This document shows positions 16,212 to 22,734 of a stretch of DNA of 39,847 nt, piece by piece. The notes beneath the pieces are model-generated. The model saw nothing but the letters and a program-made list of their open reading frames with translations, was not told the origin of the DNA and did not search any database. The translations under genes were made by a program, and so were the position numbers. The stretch is taken from the NCBI GenBank assembly GCA_005887685.1, contig VBHJ01000012.1:1-39847 (forward strand), in the 5' to 3' direction. How positions within the stretch are numbered: position 1 is the first letter of the stretch; each line of letters starts with the position of its first letter. The DNA comes from Chloroflexota bacterium (GTDB taxonomy: Bacteria; Chloroflexota; Dormibacteria; Dormibacterales; Dormibacteraceae).

Positions 16212-17060
16212 TCAGGCTCCGGCAACACCCCCGCGCGGCCGGGCCCAGATCAGGGTGTGCCAGCCGAGCCTGTGCTCGAACCACCTGAACAACGGCATCG
16301 GCATCCAGTGGAAGTACCACACCCACTCGTACTCGTATTTGACGTACCTGTCGATCTGGTACGGAAAGATGTGATCCTTGGCGAGCTTCACGACGTCATA
16401 GTCGTGCATCAGACGCCGAACCCCTTCGAACGAGTAGTAGTAGGTGACGGGGCTTCCGGTCTGCGCTTCCGAGTAGGTGCGCACCAGCTCGTCAGCCTTC
16501 CAGAACTGGCCCCTGCCGTACCCCAGGATGATCCAGAAGACCTTCCACGACCACTTCGAGTACAGCATGATCCGCAGCTCGGTGTCCGGCTTGCAGAATT
16601 GCTTGATCTGATCGAAGACCCGGTCGGGATGCGGCGTGTGATGAATCACTCCAAACGAGTAGATGAGGTCGTACTTCTCGACCGGCACGAACTCGCTGAG
16701 GTGCTCGGCATCACCGTGGAAGAACTTGGCCTTGAGCCCGAAGGTGTCGAACCGCTTCTTGCACAGGGCGATGCTCTCCTCGGAAAGGTCGACGACCGTG
16801 ATATCGGCGCCTGCCCGCGCAAAGTTGATCGAGTCGGTCCCGATGCCGCATCCGATCTCGAGCACCTTCTTGCCGCGCCACCGTTCGAAATCGGCGAACG
16901 CCGGGATGTGCGGCTCGACGAAGTATTTGCGCTCCTCGACCTCGTCGAAGTACTCACGTGTGCCGACAGGTTTGGTCGAGTGGCGGATGTTGCACGGGCG
17001 GCGATTCCAGTACGCGCGAACCTGGTCGATGACCGAGGCGTTTTCCACGGCTGCAGACAT
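16212..17060 (-). CDS. class I SAM-dependent methyltransferase
   Basis: A 282-residue methyltransferase. It has YWNRRPCNIRHS near the N-terminus, motif I VLEIGCGIGTDSINFARAGA (about 65-85), VVDLSEESIALCKKRF, FHGDAEHLSEF, YDLIYSFGVIHHTP, and a large Tyr/Trp-rich C-terminal half. The N-terminal RPCNIRHS pattern is shared by methyltransferases in polysaccharide loci as far as I recall. ATG 17060 is four bases after the dehydrogenase stop and is preferred over 17144, which lies inside that gene. Third gene of the minus operon epimerase, dehydrogenase, methyltransferase. Substrate probably the uronic acid sugar made by those two, or the chain bearing it (inference). Confidence 0.82.
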   Translation of the reverse strand: MSAAVENASVIDQVRAYWNRRPCNIRHSTKPVGTREYFDEVEERKYFVEPHIPAFADFERWRGKKVLEIGCGIGTDSINFARAGADITVVDLSEESIALCKKRFDTFGLKAKFFHGDAEHLSEFVPVEKYDLIYSFGVIHHTPHPDRVFDQIKQFCKPDTELRIMLYSKWSWKVFWIILGYGRGQFWKADELVRTYSEAQTGSPVTYYYSFEGVRRLMHDYDVVKLAKDHIFPYQIDRYVKYEYEWVWYFHWMPMPLFRWFEHRLGWHTLIWARPRGGVAGA

Positions 17061-17064
17061 CGCT

Positions 17065-18441
17065 TCAGGCCCTGGCGCGGGCCGGGTCCGACCACATGCC
17101 CGCCAACACCTTCGCCAGGCGCTGGTTGTCGTCGCCCAATCCAAGTCCGACGTAGTTGGGCCGGTCGCCCGCCTTCTTGCGGAGGATGCGCCAGGCGTCG
17201 ATCACGAGAGTGGACTGCGGAATCGTGGCCATGTCGAGGTCGGCGTAGGCACGGTCGGGATTCATGATCACGATCACGTCCTTCTCCTTGATCGCCTCAT
17301 CGACATTCGACGCGTAGATCACCTGGTCACCGAGCACCCCGCGCGCCGAATCCATCGCCATCGGGTCGTGGACCGTGACGCTGGCACCCGATCCGACCAG
17401 GCTCTTCGCCAGCAGAAAGCCGGCGCTCTCCTCGATCACGTTGCTGTCGGGCTTGTAGGACAGGCCCAGCACGGCCACGGAGCCCCCGTCAGGAACGTTC
17501 TCCAGCACGCGGGCCGCCAGGCGCTCGTTGGTCGATCCGTTGAACTGGTGGACCGCCTCGGCGAGCGACGCTCTCTGGCCGAGCTGCCGCGCCAGGTAGG
17601 CAAGGGCCTGGTTGTCGCGAGGAAAGCACGGGCCGCCATACGCCACCGCACCCTTGAGGTAGCGCCGTCCGATGCGGGTGTCGAGCCCCAGCGCGGCCGT
17701 GACGGTGTCGACGTCGCCACCTGGCAGCTGCTCGCTCAGGGCCGCGACCATGTTGGCGAACGAGATCCTCATCGTCACGTAGGCGTTGACCGAGATCTTG
17801 GTCAGCTCGGCGTTGACCAGGCTCATTCGCGCGACCGCCGGCTCGTTGTCGCAGACCTCCGTGTAGATGGCGGCCAGCTGGTCGCCGGAGCGCTCGTCGA
17901 ACTCGCCGATCAGGAGAAACTCGGGGTTGAGAAAGTCGCGGATGACCTGGCCGAGCGCGATGAACTCCGGGCTGTAACAGACGCCGAAGTCATCGCCGCA
18001 GCGCTTGCCAGACTCCTGCTCGAGGACGCGGATCATCCCGTACTCGGTCGACCCGGGCAGGACCGTGCTCGTCAGCACGACCAGGTGGTATTCCGACTTC
18101 TTGCGCAATGCGCGGCCTATCGAGCGGGCCGCTTCGAGCACGTAGCTGATCGAAAAGCCGCCCTCGTCCGTGCTCGGAGTCGGAACGACGATGAAGGTCG
18201 CCTCGGACGACTGCACCGCGTCGTTGATGTCCTGCGTCGCCCGTAGCCGTGGGTGCGCCCGGGCCATCATCTCTTCCAGCCCCGGCTCGATGACCGGCGA
18301 CTTGCCTTTGTTGACGACGTCGACCGTGCGCGCCGAAACGTCCGCGCCGACCACGGAGAAGCCTTTGTCGGCGAAGCAGGCCGCGATGACGGCGCCGAGC
18401 TTGCCAAGGCCGATGACCGAGACGGGTCGTTTCTTTGTCAT
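17065..18441 (-). CDS. UDP-glucose/GDP-mannose dehydrogenase family enzyme
   Basis: Oxidises the C6 alcohol of a nucleotide sugar to a uronic acid using two NAD+. The Rossmann motif VIGLGKLGA is at residues 8-16. VVPTPSTDEGG, LTSTVLPGSTE, YSPEFIALG and NAELTKISVNAYVTMRIS follow. The catalytic cysteine is Cys272 in YGGPCFPRDN. The C-terminal domain has LGLSYKPDSNVIEES and VHDPMA. 458 residues is slightly longer than usual. Its ATG overlaps the epimerase stop by four bases (ATGA). The exact substrate (UDP-glucose or another NDP-hexose) cannot be read from the sequence. Confidence 0.9.
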   Translation of the reverse strand: MTKKRPVSVIGLGKLGAVIAACFADKGFSVVGADVSARTVDVVNKGKSPVIEPGLEEMMARAHPRLRATQDINDAVQSSEATFIVVPTPSTDEGGFSISYVLEAARSIGRALRKKSEYHLVVLTSTVLPGSTEYGMIRVLEQESGKRCGDDFGVCYSPEFIALGQVIRDFLNPEFLLIGEFDERSGDQLAAIYTEVCDNEPAVARMSLVNAELTKISVNAYVTMRISFANMVAALSEQLPGGDVDTVTAALGLDTRIGRRYLKGAVAYGGPCFPRDNQALAYLARQLGQRASLAEAVHQFNGSTNERLAARVLENVPDGGSVAVLGLSYKPDSNVIEESAGFLLAKSLVGSGASVTVHDPMAMDSARGVLGDQVIYASNVDEAIKEKDVIVIMNPDRAYADLDMATIPQSTLVIDAWRILRKKAGDRPNYVGLGLGDDNQRLAKVLAGMWSDPARARA

Positions 18442-19550
18442 GACCGCTTACCCGACGCCTTGGCGGCGCCGGCCGGCTCCGGCTTGCTCTCGCCGCGCTC
18501 GGTGAGCATGCGGCCGAAGTAGCCGCGGACGACCTCCGGTTCCTTGGTCGAGAAGTACCAGTCGATCGTGCGGTGCAGCCCGTCGAAGAACTTCATCTGA
18601 GGGCTCCAGCCGATCAGGTCCTTCGCGCGCTGGTTGCTCGCCACCCGGTTCAAGGGGCCGGTCGGCATGTTGGTCAGGAACTTGATGTCCGCCTTCTTGT
18701 TCGTGTAACGCAGCACTTCGTGAACGGCATCGATGACTCGCGTCCGCTCCATCGTGCCGAGGTTGATGGGGGTGCCGTCGACCACGTCGCTCTCGGCCGC
18801 GGCGACCATGCCATCGGCGATGTCGCCGACATAGGTCCAGTTGCGGATCTGCGTCCCGTCGCCCCACACCTCGAACGGGTTCTGGTCGATGAACGCCCTG
18901 GCGATCATCGCGATCACCGCGTGGTTTTCCACACCGCGCTCGCCGTAGACCGTGAACAGCCGGCACGAGACGGACCGCAGCCCGATCTGCCGGTGCCACG
19001 ACTGGAGCGCCAGCTCGCCCATGAGCTTGGCCCAGCCGTACATGTGGTCCGAGTCGTAGGGGGGACCGACCATCTCCTCGGTCAGGTAGAGCTCCTTGGA
19101 GATGTCCTGCTGGATGTAGTTCGGGTAGACGCAGCCCGACGACGCGAACACGAACTTGTCGACGTTCGCGTCGATCGCAGACTTCACCATCAGTCCGTCC
19201 ATGACGAGGTTGCGACCGCATTCGGCGTCGTGCATCTCGACGTAGCCGCGGCCGCCGTGGATCGCGGCGAGGTGGAACACGTAGTCGATGCCGCGGCAGG
19301 CCTCATCCGTTGCGCCCGGCGCCAGGAGGTCGGCGCGCACGAGCTCGACGACGCCGCTGTCGATGTGCCCCTTGATGTTGTCGACGGTGCCGCTCGACAG
19401 GTCGTCCACCACGCGAACGTGCCGCGCGCCGCGCTCGACTAGGCGGTCGACGACGTGCGAGCCAATGAATGAAGCGCCGCCCGTGACCAGCACGCTCTTG
19501 CCGGACCAGTCGAAGGAACGAGTGCCGTGTTGATTCTTGTTTTGAGTCAA
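18438..19550 (-). CDS. extended SDR nucleotide-sugar epimerase/dehydratase
   Basis: A 370-residue extended short-chain dehydrogenase that would change the configuration of an NDP-sugar. VLVTGGASFIGSHVV (about 21-35) binds NAD. ASSGCVYPNY supplies the Ser position, and Tyr171/Lys175 in MYGWAK are the catalytic pair. SCRLFTVYGERG and WGDGTQIRNWTYVGDIA are the usual substrate-side blocks. The SSGCVYP/PPYDSDHMYGWAK pattern reminds me of GDP-mannose 3,5-epimerase, but this is a weak hint. TTG 19550 is the start, with GGAG nine bases before it. First gene of the minus operon. Confidence 0.87.
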   Translation of the reverse strand: MTQNKNQHGTRSFDWSGKSVLVTGGASFIGSHVVDRLVERGARHVRVVDDLSSGTVDNIKGHIDSGVVELVRADLLAPGATDEACRGIDYVFHLAAIHGGRGYVEMHDAECGRNLVMDGLMVKSAIDANVDKFVFASSGCVYPNYIQQDISKELYLTEEMVGPPYDSDHMYGWAKLMGELALQSWHRQIGLRSVSCRLFTVYGERGVENHAVIAMIARAFIDQNPFEVWGDGTQIRNWTYVGDIADGMVAAAESDVVDGTPINLGTMERTRVIDAVHEVLRYTNKKADIKFLTNMPTGPLNRVASNQRAKDLIGWSPQMKFFDGLHRTIDWYFSTKEPEVVRGYFGRMLTERGESKPEPAGAAKASGKRS

Positions 19551-19608
19551 ATGCCTAAGCTCCGGGTTTGGATTTTTGGATGTCCTCGTGTTGCACGCCC
19601 CTCTCCCC

Positions 19609-20226
19609 TCATCCCTCTCCCCTGGGGGGAGAGGGTGCCTTACCTCTATTCATGAACGCAAGAGCGAGACCGGCCGCGGTGGCGAGCTCGCTGATCTCGC
19701 CGTTCCAGAGCGCGCCGGAGGCCTCCTCGGGGGTCAGCAGCTGAACCGTGGCCTCCGCAAGATCGTCCGACGTCGGCTCCGCGACACGTGTGGCGCCCGT
19801 CGCCAGGAAGACATGCTCGGTGCCACAGCGACGGTTGCCGTCCACCACGAAGCTCCCGAGGTCTGACCAGCTCTTCGCAACATAGCCCGTCTCTTCGAGC
19901 AGCTCGCGCTTCGCCGCCTCGCTTGGACTCTCGTCACCTTCGATGAAGCCGGATGGCAGCGACCTCGTGATCCGGCGAGGACCATGGCGATAGTGTCGCA
20001 CCATGATCACGTGGCCGTCTTCTGTGAGCGGCGCGACCACGACGAAATCACGCAGGCGGATCGTGTAGAAATCGTTGACCATCCGGCCGCCCGGCAGCCG
20101 GATGTGCTCCTCGAAGACCTCGAGCCACGGCTCGCGCCTGAGGATGCTCGTGGAGGATTCGACAACCCAGTCGCTCCCGTTCGCCGGGTCACCACTCCCG
20201 ACCAGGGGAGCCGTTGGGCGCTTCAT
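19609..20226 (-). CDS. Nudix hydrolase (ADP-ribose/NDP-sugar pyrophosphatase type)
   Basis: A 205-residue Nudix hydrolase. The box is complete: G, five residues, E, seven residues, RELLEETGY. The upstream FVVVAPLTEDGHVIMVRHYRHG and SLPSGFIEG follow the ADP-ribose pyrophosphatase subgroup. It may hydrolyse ADP-ribose or a nucleotide sugar. The last residues (PSPPRGEG) and the stop are encoded by a GC-rich hairpin repeat at 19613-19635, so the C-terminal tail probably comes from insertion of that repeat. ATG 20226 is preceded by TAACAT (20239-20244 on this strand), 12 bases upstream. Confidence 0.9.
   Translation of the reverse strand: MKRPTAPLVGSGDPANGSDWVVESSTSILRREPWLEVFEEHIRLPGGRMVNDFYTIRLRDFVVVAPLTEDGHVIMVRHYRHGPRRITRSLPSGFIEGDESPSEAAKRELLEETGYVAKSWSDLGSFVVDGNRRCGTEHVFLATGATRVAEPTSDDLAEATVQLLTPEEASGALWNGEISELATAAGLALAFMNRGKAPSPPRGEG
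19613..19635. repeat. GC-rich palindromic intergenic repeat at the Nudix 3' end
   Basis: CCCTCTCC at 19613-19620 pairs with GGAGAGGG at 19628-19635, with a further C/G run between. An extra copy of the left-arm sequence (CCCTCTCCCCTC) lies just before it from about 19598. This form resembles REP-like palindromes common in bacterial genomes. It may stop transcription of the Nudix gene, but has no T-tract. Confidence 0.6.
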
Positions 20227-20238
20227 ACCAAGGGCGTT

Positions 20239-20244
20239 ATGTTA
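20239..20244 (-). promoter_or_regulatory. -10-like element before the Nudix gene
   Basis: TAACAT on the minus strand, 12 bases before ATG 20226. No -35 box; the -35 region would fall in the tandem duplication at 20252-20307. Confidence 0.3.
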
Positions 20245-20251
20245 CTTGGGG

Positions 20252-20307
20252 ACGCCGCCGGGGCGCGCGCAGGGCGCATCACGCCGCCGGGCGCGCGCAG
20301 GGCGCAC
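20252..20307. repeat. tandem duplication of a 27-29 bp GC-rich unit in the divergent promoter region
   Basis: Unit 1 at 20252-20280 and unit 2 at 20281-20307 share ACGCCGCCGGG and GCGCGCAGGGCGCA and differ by a short length change and the last bases. They fill the space between the -10-like elements of the Nudix gene (minus) and the dehydrogenase gene (plus), where the -35 regions of both would lie. Could be a paired operator or a slippage product. Confidence 0.6.
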
Positions 20308-20314
20308 TACGCAC

Positions 20315-20323
20315 TGATACCGT
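20315..20323 (+). promoter_or_regulatory. extended -10 element before the WecC-like gene
   Basis: TGA followed by TACCGT ends 13 bases before TTG 20337. No Shine-Dalgarno site follows. Confidence 0.35.
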
Positions 20324-20336
20324 AGTCACCCAGCAC

Positions 20337-21500
20337 TTGAATACGATCTCCAGGGTCGGAGTCGTCGGCCTCGGCACCATCGGCGCCCAGGAGCTTGCCC
20401 TCTGGCAGCGCGCCGGACTCCAACCGATCGGATACGACATCTCGGAAGCGCGCGCGCGCGTGCCCGGCGGCTCGACGCGGGTCGAAGACCTCGACCCCGC
20501 GGACGCACTGGTTCTCTGCTTGCCGAACCTCGCCCCCTCCGGCGAGAACAGCATGGCCGCATTCGACCATTTCATCGACATGGCCCAGCGGCTCAGCCCG
20601 AGGGAGCGACTGGTGGTGATCGCCAGCACGGTCCCCATCGGTTTCACGCGTCACCTGGCCGAGCGATTGGGCCATCACGGACGGGTCGTTTCGCACGCAC
20701 CGGAGCGCTTCGATCCGGGTAGGGGCACCGAGCTGGGCGAGATCCCGCGCGTCGTCGGAGCGCTGACCGAACAGGCGCTGGACGCTACGCTCGCGCTCTA
20801 CGCCAGGGCGAAGGTTCCGACGCACCGTGTCGAGCCGGTCGAGGTCGCCGAAGCGTCCAAGCTGCTCGAGAACTCCTTCCGCCTGGTCAACATCTCGTTC
20901 ATCAACGAGTTCGCCGAGCTGTGCCGGCGGATGGGCATCGTCGCCGCCGACGTGATCGACGCCGCGGCCACCAAACCCTTCGCGTTCATGGCCCACCAGC
21001 CCGGTGTGGGCGCGGGCGGAACCTGCATCCCGACCATGCCGCGTTACCTGCTTGACGCGGCCAGGCAGAACGGGATCGAGATGCCAATCCTGCGCGATGC
21101 GGTCGACGGCAACGAGCAGGTCGTCAATCGCGTCGCCGAACATGTGCAGCAGATGCTGTCCACTGGCGAAAACCGGCGAGCCCGCGTGCTTGTCGTCGGG
21201 GCGACGTACAAGCCCAACTACCCTGACGCCCGCGCCTCCGCGGCGGTCGCATTCGCGCGCGGCCTTGCCCGCCGGCACGACGTCGTCGTCTACGACCCGA
21301 TCGTGGACCGAGATGGCTTTCCGGACGAGCTCCCGCTCGTGCGCGAGCTGCCGCAGGGCGAGCGGTTCGACGCCGTCGTCATCGCGCTCAAGCACCGGGA
21401 CACCGACATCGCGGCGCTCCGGCAGATGAGCCCGATCCTGATGGACCTCGTGCGTGGCGCCGTCGAGGCGACGGAATCCATCTCGAGCCGAAACCGGTAG
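20337..21500 (+). CDS. WecC-like nucleotide-sugar dehydrogenase
   Basis: A 387-residue enzyme of the UDP-glucose/GDP-mannose dehydrogenase superfamily, closest by motif to UDP-ManNAc/UDP-GlcNAc dehydrogenases. VGVVGLGTIGAQE is the NAD site, STVPIGFTRHL and SHAPERFDPGRG follow, EASKLLENSFRLVNISFINE is the middle helix, and Cys230 in GAGGTCIPTMP is the catalytic cysteine (family form GGHCIP). VVGATYKPNYPDARAS starts the C-terminal domain. It is somewhat shorter than most relatives. The frame is open back to 20214, but the Rossmann strand begins directly after TTG 20337, so I use that start. Product likely an N-acetyl-hexosaminuronate donor. Confidence 0.87.
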   Translation: MNTISRVGVVGLGTIGAQELALWQRAGLQPIGYDISEARARVPGGSTRVEDLDPADALVLCLPNLAPSGENSMAAFDHFIDMAQRLSPRERLVVIASTVPIGFTRHLAERLGHHGRVVSHAPERFDPGRGTELGEIPRVVGALTEQALDATLALYARAKVPTHRVEPVEVAEASKLLENSFRLVNISFINEFAELCRRMGIVAADVIDAAATKPFAFMAHQPGVGAGGTCIPTMPRYLLDAARQNGIEMPILRDAVDGNEQVVNRVAEHVQQMLSTGENRRARVLVVGATYKPNYPDARASAAVAFARGLARRHDVVVYDPIVDRDGFPDELPLVRELPQGERFDAVVIALKHRDTDIAALRQMSPILMDLVRGAVEATESISSRNR

Positions 21501-21513
21501 GAGAGTCCGCGCC

Positions 21514-22734
21514 ATGCGGATCTGGATCGTCAACCACTACGCCGACCCGCCGGACGGCCTCGCCACGCGAAGCTTCGACATCGCGAGGCGGATGGTCGAG
21601 AAGGGCCATCCCACCACCATCTTCGTGTGCGCCTTCAGCCACTACCACCTGAGCCCACTGCGCAGGCTCGGATGGCGCCTCTGGCGAAGAGAAGACATCG
21701 ACGGCGTCCTTTTCATATGGATCGCCGGCAACGCCTACCGGGGCAACGACTGGCGGCGGATGCTGAACATGGTGCTCTTCAGCTGGCTCGCCTTCTTCGC
21801 TGGCTTGATGCGCCGCGAGCGTCCCGACATCGTGGTCGGCGTCTCGGTGCATCCACTGGCCGCTCTGACCGGGTACTTCCTGGCGAGGATCAAGAAAGCC
21901 CGCTTCTTCTTCGAGGTGACGGATCTGTGGCCCCAGACCTTGATCGACTTCGGAAGGCTGCGGCCTGACGGACGTGCGGCGCGCGCCATGCGAACGCTCG
22001 AGCGATACCTGTTCAAAAGGGCCGAGCGAATCGTGATGCTGTGGCGCCACACCGACTCCTACGTCGAATCCCAGGGAGTGTCGCCGTCCAAGATCCTGTG
22101 GATTCCGCATGGGGTCGAGCTCGAGCGCTACGAGGAGCTCGCACCCTACGAAGGCGCGCCCGACCGTCCGTTCCGAATCATGTTTCTCGGCGGGTTCGTG
22201 GCCGCCAACTCGATCGACAGCATCCTCGACGTCGCGGCCGTTCTGCAGCGGCGCGGGCGCCATGACATCAAGTTCCTCATGGTGGGCGCGGGCCAGGAAC
22301 GCGACGCGCTGATCGCCCGCGCGACCTCGATGAACCTGACCGACATGGAGTTTCGGCCCGCGGTGCCCAAGCGCGAGGTTGGCAGGACAATGGGAGAAGC
22401 CGATGCCTTCATCTACGGCCTGCGTGATCTCCCCCTCTACAGGTTCGGGATCAGCCTCAACAAGCTCACGGATTACCTCGCGTCGGGAAGGCCGATCATC
22501 TTCTTCGGCCGCTCCACCTACGATCCCGTCCAGGAGGCGAAGGCGGGCGTCAGCGTCCCACCCGGCGACCCGGAGATCCTGGCCGATGCGATCGAGCGCC
22601 TGGTCGCTTTGAGTCCAGGCGAGCGGATGGAGATGGGCGAACGCGGGCGCCGATACCTGCTCGAGCACCACGACATCCCCGGACTTGCGGTCCGGCTGCT
22701 GGAGGTCTTCGAGAAGGAACCGGTGCCGGCGTGA
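21514..22734 (+). CDS. GT4-family glycosyltransferase (WbuB/WcaI-like)
   Basis: A 406-residue GT-B enzyme. The N-terminus MRIWIVNHYADPP and the phrase FFEVTDLWPQTLIDFG match the GT4 group of WbuB-like transferases that act on lipid-linked acceptors. The C-terminal half has IPHGVELERY, IMFLGGFVAANSID, KFLMVGAGQERDAL and KLTDYLASGRPIIF with the usual Gly-rich loop. ATG 21514 follows GGAG (21500-21503) at about ten bases. It overlaps the next gene by four bases (GTGA at 22731). Likely an inner-face sugar transferase for the repeat unit. Confidence 0.88.
   Translation: MRIWIVNHYADPPDGLATRSFDIARRMVEKGHPTTIFVCAFSHYHLSPLRRLGWRLWRREDIDGVLFIWIAGNAYRGNDWRRMLNMVLFSWLAFFAGLMRRERPDIVVGVSVHPLAALTGYFLARIKKARFFFEVTDLWPQTLIDFGRLRPDGRAARAMRTLERYLFKRAERIVMLWRHTDSYVESQGVSPSKILWIPHGVELERYEELAPYEGAPDRPFRIMFLGGFVAANSIDSILDVAAVLQRRGRHDIKFLMVGAGQERDALIARATSMNLTDMEFRPAVPKREVGRTMGEADAFIYGLRDLPLYRFGISLNKLTDYLASGRPIIFFGRSTYDPVQEAKAGVSVPPGDPEILADAIERLVALSPGERMEMGERGRRYLLEHHDIPGLAVRLLEVFEKEPVPA

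Noticed and set aside
17061-17144. Longer N-terminus of the methyltransferase from 17144
   Set aside because: It would lie inside the dehydrogenase gene and read Trp/Arg/Cys-rich shadow sequence. ATG 17060 directly follows the dehydrogenase stop.
16257-18246. Long plus-strand frames (336 and 527 codons) opposite the methyltransferase/dehydrogenase operon
   Set aside because: They mirror the coding genes on the minus strand and carry no motifs.
20307-21533. 408-codon minus-strand frame opposite the WecC-like gene
   Set aside because: Antisense shadow with no recognisable domain; the plus strand has the NAD site and catalytic Cys.
21388-22671. 427-codon minus-strand frame opposite the GT4 gene
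   Set aside because: Antisense shadow rich in His, Asp and Val without family motifs.
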